Notes under the pieces: model-generated | Told to the model about the DNA's origin: nothing | What the model saw: only the letters and a program-made list of their open reading frames with translations | Database searches by the model: none | Shown: positions 7,977-21,775 of the stretch, in pieces | How the letters are laid out: each line of letters opens with the position of its first letter | Position numbering within the stretch: the stretch's first letter is position 1 | Assembly: GCA_040902305.1 (NCBI GenBank) | Contig: JBBDXN010000128.1 | Location: 21,333 to 85,332, forward strand | DNA: 64,000 nt | Source: CAMLFJ01 sp040902305 | GTDB taxonomy: Bacteria; Methylomirabilota; Methylomirabilia; Rokubacteriales; CSP1-6 | Direction of reading: 5' to 3' | Translations under genes and position numbers: made by a program

Positions 7977-8945
7977 CTACTCGTCATCCCGGTACGTGCC
8001 GCCCACCTGGCCGTGCTTGCGCTCTTCCCGGATGGGCGGGCTGGGACCATACGGGTGGCCGCCGAAGCCGTGACGCATCATGGCGACGGCCCGAGCCCAG
8101 TTCTTCCGGTCATCGCGGGAGGCGAACAGCTGCATCACCGCCTGGGAGATGACGGGGATCGGGATCTCCATGCGCAGCGCATCAGCCACCAGCCAGTTCA
8201 CTTCCCCGGTGTCGGCCACGAAAGACGGTATCCGCTGCAGGCCGCCCTCCTTCACGTAGGCCTCGTGCATGAGGTCGACGAGCCAGCCGCGGATGACCGA
8301 GCCGTGCCGCCAGCACGAGAGCACCGACGGAATATCGAGCCGGTCACGGTATCGCTCGAGCAGGTCCACGCCCTCGCCGATCGCCTGCAGCATACCGAAC
8401 TCGATGCCGTTGTGGACGAGCTTCACGAAGTGGCCCGAGCCGGGTGGCCCGGCGTGCACATAGCCTCCTTCCACGGCCAGCTCCCGCAGCATCGGCTCGA
8501 TCCGCTCGACCGCCTTGCGCTCGCCGCCCGCCATGAAGCAGGCGCCGTCACGCGCGCCGTCGACACCGCCGCTGGTACCGAGGTCGACGAGCTCGATGGA
8601 TCTCGGCCTGAGCCTCTCGTGGCGGCGAATCGAGTCGCCCCAGTACGAGTTGCCACCGTCCACGATCACGTCACCGGGCTCGAGCGGGCCGGCGAGGTCA
8701 TCGAGCAGCGCATCCACCGCGGGACCGGCCGGGATGTAGAGAAAGACCGCGCGGGGCGCGGAAAGCTCCTTCCTGAAGTCCTCGAGGCGACGCGCCTCCA
8801 CCACGCCGGCTTGCTTCAGCTCGGCTCCGAGCCCCGCCGGATCGAAGCCCACGACCTTCATTCCCTTCTCACGCGCCTGCAAGGCGAGTCCCCCGCCTAT
8901 CCGGCCGAGGCCCACCACGCCGAACTCACGCTTCGCATCGATCAT
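7977..8945 (-). CDS. 6-phosphogluconate dehydrogenase-like protein, short (GndA/YqeC) type
   Basis: 322 aa, the length of the short NAD-type decarboxylating 6PGDH group. The Rossmann loop is GLGRIGGGLA, followed by the conserved VDGGNSYWGDSIRR, a substrate loop LGTSGGVDGARDGACFMAGG, and the catalytic HNGIEFGMLQAIGEG (K/N region). It would oxidise 6-phosphogluconate to ribulose-5-phosphate and CO2. It lies 27 bp after glucose dehydrogenase and upstream of GH15. A classical long gnd is present at 57.3 kb, so this may be a specialised or NAD-linked isozyme. Confidence 0.85.
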   Translation of the reverse strand: MIDAKREFGVVGLGRIGGGLALQAREKGMKVVGFDPAGLGAELKQAGVVEARRLEDFRKELSAPRAVFLYIPAGPAVDALLDDLAGPLEPGDVIVDGGNSYWGDSIRRHERLRPRSIELVDLGTSGGVDGARDGACFMAGGERKAVERIEPMLRELAVEGGYVHAGPPGSGHFVKLVHNGIEFGMLQAIGEGVDLLERYRDRLDIPSVLSCWRHGSVIRGWLVDLMHEAYVKEGGLQRIPSFVADTGEVNWLVADALRMEIPIPVISQAVMQLFASRDDRKNWARAVAMMRHGFGGHPYGPSPPIREERKHGQVGGTYRDDE

Positions 8946-8972
8946 GGCTCTGCTCCTTGTGAACCCACGGTT

Positions 8973-10085
8973 TCACCGCGTCTCCGGGAACGCCACCACC
9001 TGCTTGATGCCCGACCGGGGCCCGCGGAGGAGATACTCGAAGTTCTCCGGCAGGTGGCGGCCGGTGATGAGGGAGCGCAGCGACGCCGGCCACCGCTGGT
9101 CGAAGATGGCCAGGTCGTCGACGGCCGCCTGGAAAGCATCCGGGCCGGCGTTCACCGTGCCGAAGACGAGCTGATTGCCGAGCACGAGGCTACGCATGAT
9201 GACCCCGGCGTCGACCTCGATGGGCCCCTTGAGGCCGGGCACGCCGGTGAACACGAAGACGCCGTTGACGCCCAGCGCCTTCAGCGCCTCGAACGACACG
9301 CTCGCGGCACCGGTGGCTTCGTAGAGCAGATCGATGTTGCCGATGTGCCCGGCGAGCGCGTCCGGTGGCGTGACCGTTGACGAGACGTAGTGGGCGGCAA
9401 CCGACTCGGCCCATCGGGCCTTCGGCCCGGCCGGAGGCTCGCGGGAATAGACCCAGGTGTCGAACCCCCGCACGAGGAGCGCCAGCGCGCCGAGTAGCCC
9501 CACCGGCCCGGCCCCGAGCACGACCGCCCGCGGCCTACTACCGCCCGGAGCGGATCGGCCCGTCCACGGCATCCGGCGCTGGACGTCCCCCACCTGGATC
9601 AGGGCCTTCTCGGCGATGGTCAGCGGCTCGAGCAGTACTCCCACGTCGCGCAGCCCGGCGGGGACCCGGTGAAGGAATCGCTGGTCCTCGACCGCGAGCT
9701 CGGTCATGAAGCCGTGCCGGCCCTTGATGCCGCGCTCCATGAAGTCTCCGGTGAAGCAGAAGTCCTGGCGCCCGGCGGGACACGCCCGGCACCACGCGTG
9801 CGGGCACGGCCGCCGGACGGTGGCGACGACAAGATCCCCGGGGTCGACCCTCGTGACCGACCGGCCCACCTCGACCACGCGGCCGAGGGTCTCGTGACCG
9901 ATGACGAGGTGATCCGAGCCGGCCGGCGGAGTGCCGTGCTCGAAGCGAGCGATCGCCCGGTCCGTGCCGCAGATGCCCACGTCCAGGATCCTCAGCAGCA
10001 CCTCGGTGTCGGCCTCGATCCGCGGCGTCCCCTGCTCGACGAGCCGCACCTCTCTCTCCGCCGGAAAGACGGCGACCGCGCGCAT
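8973..10085 (-). CDS. zinc-dependent glucose 1-dehydrogenase (MDR family)
   Basis: 370 aa from the ATG at 10083-10085 (MRAVAVFPAEREVRLVEQ); longer in-frame starts read into intergenic DNA. Catalytic zinc region: ICGTDRAI and GHETLGRVVEVG. Structural zinc cysteines: CPHAWCRACPAGRQDFC. NAD(P) loop: LGAGPVGLLGAL. The overall pattern, with FEHGTPPAGSDHLVIGHE and late IKQVVAFPE, matches archaeal/bacterial glucose dehydrogenases rather than alcohol dehydrogenases. Product: gluconolactone plus NAD(P)H. It is first in the minus-strand operon with the 6PGDH-like and GH15 genes. Confidence 0.82.
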   Translation of the reverse strand: MRAVAVFPAEREVRLVEQGTPRIEADTEVLLRILDVGICGTDRAIARFEHGTPPAGSDHLVIGHETLGRVVEVGRSVTRVDPGDLVVATVRRPCPHAWCRACPAGRQDFCFTGDFMERGIKGRHGFMTELAVEDQRFLHRVPAGLRDVGVLLEPLTIAEKALIQVGDVQRRMPWTGRSAPGGSRPRAVVLGAGPVGLLGALALLVRGFDTWVYSREPPAGPKARWAESVAAHYVSSTVTPPDALAGHIGNIDLLYEATGAASVSFEALKALGVNGVFVFTGVPGLKGPIEVDAGVIMRSLVLGNQLVFGTVNAGPDAFQAAVDDLAIFDQRWPASLRSLITGRHLPENFEYLLRGPRSGIKQVVAFPETR

Positions 10086-10377
10086 GGGTTCTCCCCGAGC
10101 TATTCGTGAGCTACATCGGCGAGCATCAGAAGACCTCGTCACATCAAGCAATGCGTGAAGCAATGCGTGTGCCATCGGCGCCCGCGCCTGGCCTCCGGCG
10201 CGGCTCGGGCGCTCGCCACGAGATGGGCCGCGGCGATTTGCGCTCCGCCAAGCCCCGTGGCAGCATCGGCGCGAGGAGGCTTCCTGATCACGCACCCGAT
10301 ACCGGACGATCGCGTTCAGTCATGAGCAGGGCCGCTACGCACCGGGATTGGAGCGCCACGCATGTCGCGGGGCCCTG
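10086..10377. other. divergent intergenic region
   Basis: 292 bp between glucose dehydrogenase (minus) and the regulator-like gene (plus). It must hold both promoters. I see no convincing -35/-10 pair. There is a short near-repeat AAGCAATGCGTG twice in a row at about 10147-10170 (AGCAATGCGTGA / AGCAATGCGTGT), which could be a binding site or a chance duplication. Confidence 0.35.
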
Positions 10378-10776
10378 ATGGGAGCCGGATCGGCCGGGCC
10401 GATCCCGGAGGACGTCAGGCGCTTCATCATCGAGCACATCGATTCAGTGCCGGCGCTGGAGGCCTTGCTTCTCATGCGCAGAAGCGCCGAGCGCCGCTTC
10501 ACCGTGGCCATGCTCGCCGCCGAGCTCTACATGGACCCGCGGCAGGTGGCGCCGATTCTCTCGGAGCTCGGCACGCGCGGCCTGTGCGGTACGAGTGGCG
10601 GTGCCGAGCCGATGTACTTCTGGCGGCCTGCCACCGCCGAGATGGCCGACGCCCTCGGGCGTCTGGCGGACGTCCATGCCCGGTACCTCGTCCCGGTGAC
10701 GAACCTCATCCACGGTAAGCCTCGCGCGAGCCTCCGCGGCTTCTCCGACGCCTTCCGTCTTCGGGGGAACGAGTGA
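10378..10776 (+). CDS. winged-helix-like small protein upstream of DUF5985 genes
   Basis: 132 aa from the ATG at 10378. The N-terminal half (VRRFIIEHIDSVPALEALLL then FTVAMLAAELYMDPRQVAPI LSELGTRGL) reads as a helix-turn-helix or winged helix, with a recognition-like helix around residues 49-62. The rest is a short helical tail. Its stop overlaps the start of the first DUF5985 gene, so the three genes form one operon. I infer a regulator or accessory role for the membrane pair. No DNA-binding family can be named with certainty. Confidence 0.6.
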   Translation: MGAGSAGPIPEDVRRFIIEHIDSVPALEALLLMRRSAERRFTVAMLAAELYMDPRQVAPILSELGTRGLCGTSGGAEPMYFWRPATAEMADALGRLADVHARYLVPVTNLIHGKPRASLRGFSDAFRLRGNE

Positions 10777-11033
10777 TCGCGGCCGCCGTGTACGTCCTCT
10801 GCGCGCTGACCGCGTTGGTCTGTGCCGTCCTCTTGTTCCAGGCGTGGCTCCGCACCCGGCTGCCCTTGCTGTTCTGGAGCGGGCTGTGCTTCGCCGGGCT
10901 CACCGTCAGCAATGTGCTCCTGATCATCGACCTGATGGTCGTCCCGCAGGTCGATCTCTTCGTCTGGCGCAACCTGACCGCGCTCGTGTCGATTGCCCTG
11001 CTGCTCTACGGGCTGATCTGGGACATGGACTGA
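10773..11033 (+). CDS. DUF5985 membrane protein (first of pair)
   Basis: 86 aa with three hydrophobic segments: AAAVYVLCALTALVCAVLLF, LLFWSGLCFAGLTVSNVLLI and LVSIALLLYGLIWDMD. It overlaps the upstream gene by 4 bp and is 4 bp from the next, a paralogue with the same three-helix plan and a central R-x-R/W motif. DUF5985 proteins are uncharacterised and are usually found as such tandem pairs with a winged-helix-like partner. Confidence 0.75.
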   Translation: MIAAAVYVLCALTALVCAVLLFQAWLRTRLPLLFWSGLCFAGLTVSNVLLIIDLMVVPQVDLFVWRNLTALVSIALLLYGLIWDMD

Positions 11034-11037
11034 GGCG

Positions 11038-11295
11038 ATGAATCTCTTTCTCATCGGGGCGACCGCCATGGCCAGTGCCGTCGCTGGCCTCTTCTTCCTG
11101 CGGATGTGGCGGGAGAGCCGCGATCGGCTGTACGTCATGTTCGCCGCCGCGTTCTGGATCGAGGCGCTGGCCCGGGCGGCCCTCCTCTTGACCGAGGACC
11201 CCAGCGAAGCTCACCCGGCGCGGTATCTGTTGCGGGTGGTGGCCTACGGCATGATCGTCACGGCCATCGTGGACAAGAACCTTCGGCGCCGCTGA
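11038..11295 (+). CDS. DUF5985 membrane protein (second of pair)
   Basis: 85 aa with three predicted helices: MNLFLIGATAMASAVAGLFF, YVMFAAAFWIEALARAALLL and YLLRVVAYGMIVTAIVDKN, then a basic end. The middle helix has F-W-I-E where the upstream paralogue has F-W-S-G, and both have a conserved R-x-R-(L) loop before it. The 4-bp gap to the first member implies co-translation and probably a heteromeric membrane complex. The 292 bp after it, up to the HAMP kinase, contains only the small palindrome noted separately. Confidence 0.75.
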   Translation: MNLFLIGATAMASAVAGLFFLRMWRESRDRLYVMFAAAFWIEALARAALLLTEDPSEAHPARYLLRVVAYGMIVTAIVDKNLRRR

Positions 11296-11359
11296 CGGGC
11301 TCCCGGGCGGGTGTCGACCAGTCTCCCTTCGACGCACCGGGAAGTGGCTACGCGGTATG

Positions 11360-11374
11360 TTCTACCCGGTAGAA
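11360..11374. promoter_or_regulatory. 15-bp palindrome TTCTACC-C-GGTAGAA
   Basis: Perfect 7-bp arms with one central base, in the 292-bp gap between the DUF5985 pair and the HAMP kinase, 213 bp before the kinase start. Its size and symmetry fit a dimeric repressor or response-regulator site, or a Rho-independent hairpin lacking a T tract. No second copy was noticed. Confidence 0.35.
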
Positions 11375-11587
11375 TCTTCCGTGCCGCGTTGATCCCCACC
11401 CAGTTTCTGGCCACATAGCGTCTGGAATCAATCGCTTGGCGAGCGCCACGGCCACGCGCAGTCGGGCATGAGTCGTGCCTGTAGCGCGTTGGCTTGGCGC
11501 GCGTCCCCCTATGAGCCTCATGAGCGGTCTCTCCCGGTATCGCGCCCGACCACCACGGCCCTGCCCCTGCCATCGAGGAGCGTGAGC

Positions 11588-17117
<5,530 letters not shown>

Positions 17118-17124
17118 CCCGGAG

Positions 17125-19185
17125 ATGGCGCCGTCCCCGTCCCCGCCGGTGAGCCGGGTCAACATCCTGGTGGTCGATGATGTGCCCGCGAAGTTGATCG
17201 CGATGGAGGCCTTGCTCTCGGAGCTGGAGGAGAACGTGGTCTGCGTCGGGTCGGGGGCGGACGCGCTCCGGCAGCTCCTCGAGCGCGAGTTCGCGGTGAT
17301 CCTCCTGGACGTGAACATGCCCGACATGGATGGGTTCGAGACGGCGGCGCTCATCCGCCAGCGACCGCGCCTGCGGCACGTCCCGATCATCTTCATGACC
17401 GCGGGGAGCGATGAGACTCACGTGCTGCGTGGATACTCGCTGGGCGCGGTCGACTACGTCATGACGCCGGTGGTGCCGGACGTCTTGCGAACGAAGGTCC
17501 GGGTCTTCGTCGAGCTGTTCCGGATGGCGGAGGAGCTGAAGCGGCAGGCGGAAGAGCGGGTCGCGCTTGCCCGGGAACAGGCCGGGCGGGCGGCCGCGGA
17601 ACGGGCAACCCGACGAGCCGAATTCCTGGCCGACGCCGGGAAGCGGATGGCCCGGTCACTCGATCTCGAAACCACGGTGAAGACGATTCTGGAGCTCGCG
17701 GTGCCCGACCTCGGCGACTTCGCGGTGCTGCGGCTGCGCGAGCCGGGGAAGGAGACGGTGCACGCCAGTCACGGAGGCGGGGCCGGTCCGGCCGGGGCTC
17801 TGGCCAGAACGGTGGCGGACGCCATGGATGCCGCCAGCCGATCCCTCGGCCGGCACTTCGTGACGCACGGGACCGACGGGGACGAGTCGTTGCGGGGGAT
17901 GGCGTGTCCACTCCTAGCGCGCGGCACTCTGCTGGGAGTCCTCGCGGTCGCGTCCGAGGATCCGAGCAAGGCCTATGATCCGGCTACGATCGTGTTGGTA
18001 GAAGAGACGTGTGGACGGGCCGCGATTGCCCTCGACAACTGCCTCCTGTACCGAGAGATCGAAGAGCGCGATCTACGCAAGGAGCAGTTCGTCGCGATGC
18101 TGGCGCATGAGCTCCGGAACCCGCTCGGCGCGATCAGCTCGGCGGTCGGGGTCCTGGACCTGGTGGGCGGCGATCCGGCGGACCGGGCGCGGGAGATCAT
18201 CAAGCGTCAACTACAGAATCTGAGCCAGCTCGTCGAGGATCTGGTCGACACGACCAGGGTCACCACGGGCAAGATCAGCTTGACTCGCTCGAGCGTGAAC
18301 CTGGCGGAGAACGCGGCGCGCTGTCTGAAGACCTTCGAGGTCGCGGGCAGCAGCGATGGATACGTGGTCAGCGTGGAGAGCGAAGACACGTGGATCCACG
18401 GCGACTCGGCCCGGGTGGACCAGATCCTGGCCAACCTGATCGGGAACGCCCTGAAGTACACGCCGGTCGGAGGAGGGATTGCGATTCGCGTCCGTCCCGA
18501 CGGCGATCTCGGCGTGTTCGAGATCACGGATACGGGCGTCGGCATGTCACCGGAGGTGCTCGGCCACGCCTTCGAGCTCTTCTATCAGGACGAGAGCACC
18601 CCGGACCGGGCCAAGGGAGGTCTCGGGATCGGCCTGACCCTGGTCCGGCAGCTGGTGGAGCTTCACGGGGGAAGCGTGGACGCCGCGAGCGATGGGGAAG
18701 GTCGGGGCAGCCGCTTCACCCTCCGCTTCCCTCTGGCCGCTCCGGGGGCGCGCCCCGAAGCGGATGACCAGCTCGGGGGGACGGAAGTCGGCCACAGTCG
18801 GATCCTTCTGGTGGAGGACAACGACGACGCTCGGCAGATGCTCCAGCTGCTGCTCACGCTGAGCGGCCATCAGGTCTATGCCGCGCGAGACGGGGTGAGC
18901 GGCCTGGAGATGGCGGCCGCCACCAGTCCCGACATCGTGGTCCTCGATCTGGGCCTGCCCGGGATGGATGGCTACGAGGTCGCGCGTCGGTTGCGGGCCA
19001 GCCGGGGCAAGGAGGTGGGCCTGATTGCCCTGAGCGGATACGGCCAGCCGGAGGATCGTCGAAAGGTACTCGCGGCGGGATTCGACACGCACGTGGTGAA
19101 GCCGGTCGATCCGACGCATCTCGCGGTCGTCATCGCGTCGCTGCAGGGTCGCCGGCGGGAGGCGAGTGACACCCCTCGCGCCTGA
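17125..19185 (+). CDS. REC-GAF-HisKA-HATPase-REC hybrid kinase
   Basis: 686 aa, starting 7 bp after the HAMP kinase. N-terminal receiver (residues about 12-130) with VVDDV and LLDVNMPDMDG; a coiled linker; GAF (about 175-310); HisKA with AHELRNPLGAI; HATPase with NLIGNALKY, DTGVGM and GLGIGLTLV; C-terminal receiver with LVEDNDD, LDLGLPGMDGY and KPVD. In the first receiver the usual Lys-Pro is replaced: the sequence is VMTPVVPDVL. The tandem arrangement with the poly-HAMP kinase suggests a phosphorelay pair. The start is uncertain; a GTG a few codons inside is possible. Confidence 0.88.
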   Translation: MAPSPSPPVSRVNILVVDDVPAKLIAMEALLSELEENVVCVGSGADALRQLLEREFAVILLDVNMPDMDGFETAALIRQRPRLRHVPIIFMTAGSDETHVLRGYSLGAVDYVMTPVVPDVLRTKVRVFVELFRMAEELKRQAEERVALAREQAGRAAAERATRRAEFLADAGKRMARSLDLETTVKTILELAVPDLGDFAVLRLREPGKETVHASHGGGAGPAGALARTVADAMDAASRSLGRHFVTHGTDGDESLRGMACPLLARGTLLGVLAVASEDPSKAYDPATIVLVEETCGRAAIALDNCLLYREIEERDLRKEQFVAMLAHELRNPLGAISSAVGVLDLVGGDPADRAREIIKRQLQNLSQLVEDLVDTTRVTTGKISLTRSSVNLAENAARCLKTFEVAGSSDGYVVSVESEDTWIHGDSARVDQILANLIGNALKYTPVGGGIAIRVRPDGDLGVFEITDTGVGMSPEVLGHAFELFYQDESTPDRAKGGLGIGLTLVRQLVELHGGSVDAASDGEGRGSRFTLRFPLAAPGARPEADDQLGGTEVGHSRILLVEDNDDARQMLQLLLTLSGHQVYAARDGVSGLEMAAATSPDIVVLDLGLPGMDGYEVARRLRASRGKEVGLIALSGYGQPEDRRKVLAAGFDTHVVKPVDPTHLAVVIASLQGRRREASDTPRA

Positions 19186-19208
19186 CCCGTCCCGCGCGCT
19201 ACGCTAGC

Positions 19209-20288
19209 TCACGCGAGCATCAGCACGGTGCGGGAGACCTCGCCCGCCTTCATCGCGCGGAACGCCTCGTTGACGTCCTCGAGCTTCCCACGCCGGGTGA
19301 TCATCTCGTCCAATCGCAGACGCCCCTGGCGATACAGCTCGATATAGCGCGGCATGTCCACCTTGAAGCGGTTGGAGCCCATGCTGCAGCCCTGGATCTT
19401 CTTCTCGCGGAGGAACATGGGGCCGTCCAGCTCGATCTTCTGCCCCACCGGGATCATGCCCACCACGGTGGCGGTGCCGCCGGGCCGGATGCAATCGAAG
19501 CACTGCTCGGCCGCGATCTTGAGCCCGATGCACTCGAAGGAGTAGTCGACCCCGCCGTTGGTCAGGTTCCGGATCTGCTTGACCGGGTCGTCGGCCTTGG
19601 CGTTCACCCCGTGCGTCGCCCCGAGCTCCTTGGCGGTGGTGAGCTTGGACTCGACCGTATCCACCGCGATGATCATGCGCGCCCCCGCGATGCGCGCCCC
19701 CTGCACCGCGGCCAGGCCGACGCCCCCCGCCCCGAAGACCGCGACGGTCGAGCCCGCCTCGATGCGCGCGGTGTTCAGCACCGCCCCCACCCCGGTGGTG
19801 ACCCCGCAGCCGATCAGGGCCGCGCGGTCGAGCGGCATGCTGTCGTCGATCTTCACGAGCGCGTTCTCGTGGACCAGCATCTGCTCCGCGTAAGCGGAGA
19901 GGTTGGCGAACTGGTTGACCGGCTGGCCCTTCCACGAGAGCTTCGGCGGATCGGTCTTGGCCCGCACCGGCCGCGTCTGGCAGAGGTGGGTCTTGCCGGT
20001 GAGGCAGTAGTCGCAGTGCCCGCAGAAGACGGACAGGCAGGCGATGACGTGATCGCCGGGCTTGAACTCGCTCACCTGGAGCCCGACCGCCTCCACGATG
20101 CCGGCCGCCTCGTGGCCGAGGATCGCCGGCGTGGGGAACGGGTAGTAGCCGTCCACGAAGTGGAGATCGCTGTGGCAGACCCCGGAGGCCACCGTGCGCA
20201 CCAGCACCTCGCGGCCGAGGGGCTTGTCGATGTCGACGTTCTCGATCGTGAGCGGCTGATGGGGCCCGTGGAACACGGCAGCTTTCAT
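19209..20288 (-). CDS. zinc-dependent alcohol dehydrogenase (MDR, class III-like)
   Basis: 359 aa. Catalytic zinc ligands: GVCHSDLHF and GHEAAGIVEAVG. Structural zinc: CGHCDYCLTGKTHLC. The Rossmann loop is VFGAGGVGLAAVQGARIAGA. The phrases LIGCGVTTGVGAVLNTA and GMIPVGQKIELDG match the class III-like NAD-dependent alcohol/aldehyde group of actinobacterial and soil genomes. Likely reaction: oxidation of an alcohol with NAD. It is a single gene whose 3' end faces the hybrid kinase across 23 bp, with its own upstream region of about 140 bp. Confidence 0.87.
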   Translation of the reverse strand: MKAAVFHGPHQPLTIENVDIDKPLGREVLVRTVASGVCHSDLHFVDGYYPFPTPAILGHEAAGIVEAVGLQVSEFKPGDHVIACLSVFCGHCDYCLTGKTHLCQTRPVRAKTDPPKLSWKGQPVNQFANLSAYAEQMLVHENALVKIDDSMPLDRAALIGCGVTTGVGAVLNTARIEAGSTVAVFGAGGVGLAAVQGARIAGARMIIAVDTVESKLTTAKELGATHGVNAKADDPVKQIRNLTNGGVDYSFECIGLKIAAEQCFDCIRPGGTATVVGMIPVGQKIELDGPMFLREKKIQGCSMGSNRFKVDMPRYIELYRQGRLRLDEMITRRGKLEDVNEAFRAMKAGEVSRTVLMLA

Positions 20289-20428
20289 GATGGCCTCCTC
20301 TGGGGATTCGTCGCGGGTTGCCTCGCCCAGACAGGTAACGCCCGACCGCCCGACGTGTCAAGGGGCGCGTGGACTGCGCCCGGCGGACCTCCCCGAGGAC
20401 ACCCGAGCGTCGCGCTACCGACCCTCGC

Positions 20429-21620
20429 TCACCGCTGCTCCTGACGCGGCGATCCTTCACGACGGACCTCGGCCGAGTATCCTCCACCGCGAAAAGCCGC
20501 CATCCGCCCGGCACTCCCCTGAGGTCGTGCATCCCTCGGTCGCTGAACTCGAGCCCCGAGCCGGCCACCAGGTCCTTCACGGTGCTGGAAACCAGAACCT
20601 CTCCCGGTGCCGCGATGGCCATCACCCGGGCGGCGATGTGGACCGCGATCCCGCCAACGCGATGTCTCCCCTCGCGCAACTCGATCTCTCCGGCGTGCAA
20701 CCCGGCACGGATGTCGATCCCGAGAGCGCGGATCGATTCCTGGATCGCCCCGGCCGCGCGGATAGCGCGGCCCGGCCGCTCNNNNNNNNNNCCCCCCCCC
20801 CGGCCGATCGAACGTGGCCAGGGCTCCGTCTCCGGTGGACTCGATGAACCGCCCCTGGAACCGGGCGACTTGGTCTCGAGTGATATCGTCGTGAGCCTCG
20901 AGTATTGCCTTCCACCGACGGTCGCCCATCGAGGCGGCCCGGTCGGTCGAGCTCACGATATCGGTGAACAGCACGGTGGCGAGGATGCGATCGGGCACGG
21001 ACCCGCCCGAGATTGCGAAGCTGGGCCGCCGCCTCACGGGGTCGCTCGGCCGCCCGCAAGTACCGCCCATACCGTTGCCGGAAGCCTTCGTCCTGGCTGC
21101 GGCTCGGGGCGGCAATCGACACGAATGCTTCCGTGCCCCAGAGCTCCTCGACCATGTGGAGAAGCCGCTCGGCCACCTCGGGGGCCAAGCCGTGGGGGTA
21201 GTCTTCGGCGCGCACGTACTTCGCCGCGGTGTGAGCGAGCACGAGGGCCGTCGTCCGCTCGGGATAGGTCGCGGCGAACAGCATGGCCATCGGTCCGCCG
21301 TCGAGCGAGGCCATGATGGCCGCGCGCTCGGAACCGACGGCATCGCAGACGACCCGCATGTCGTCGGCCCACTCCTCCCATGCGGGAAGATGGTCGAACG
21401 GCCCCGGGTCCGAGACACCGGTCCCGCGCCGGTCGAAGAGGATCAGACGAGTGAACGATGCCAGGCGGTGGAGGAAATACTCGTTCAGCGGCTCCTCCCA
21501 CCAAAGATCAATGTGAGACGATATGCCGGTGAGGAAGACCAGGTCGATGGGGCCTTCCCCCAGGACCTGGTATCCGATCCGGTCATTCCCGAGCTTGGCG
21601 AACTTCGTCGTAGGTCGCAC
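20429..21620 (-). pseudogene. broken alpha/beta-hydrolase - adenylate cyclase fusion
   Basis: Start MRPTTKFAKLGNDRIGYQV. The N-terminal hydrolase domain reads to about 21010, then the frame changes at GCAATCTCGGGCGGG and a class III cyclase begins (DRILATVLFTDIVSST, STGDGALATFD). A 10-N gap lies at 20782-20791, and the rest continues in a third frame (AGEIELREGRHRVGGIAVH to WRLFAVED). Intact relatives have a further 80-90 residues of hydrolase, including the catalytic His, before the cyclase; here they are missing. The nucleophile elbow also reads ASLDGGPM, where relatives have GxSEGGPM. The break at the gap is probably assembly; the first may be genuine. Confidence 0.7.
20782..20801. other. 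10-N gap followed by poly-C run
   Basis: Ten Ns (20782-20791) followed by ten Cs. The cyclase reading frame shifts across this point. The C homopolymer at a contig edge resembles the poly-C at the right end of the window and is best read as a low-quality contig terminus, so the frameshift here should not be taken as biological. Confidence 0.85.
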
Positions 21621-21775
21621 TGCTCAGATGTCGCAGCCTAAGCGATGGTGGTAGCGCAGGACCGCATCAGTTCTCCCGGCCCATACTGTTCCAGGTCGAA
21701 TGGTACCCCCGTTGGCGGATTCGAGCCAAGGGGCCCTTGACAGCCCGGCGGCCGGTGAAGCAGCATCGGCCCGCG

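Noticed and set aside
20429..20800. Programmed frameshift in the cyclase
   Set aside because: The frame change coincides with Ns and a homopolymer, so an assembly fault is sufficient.
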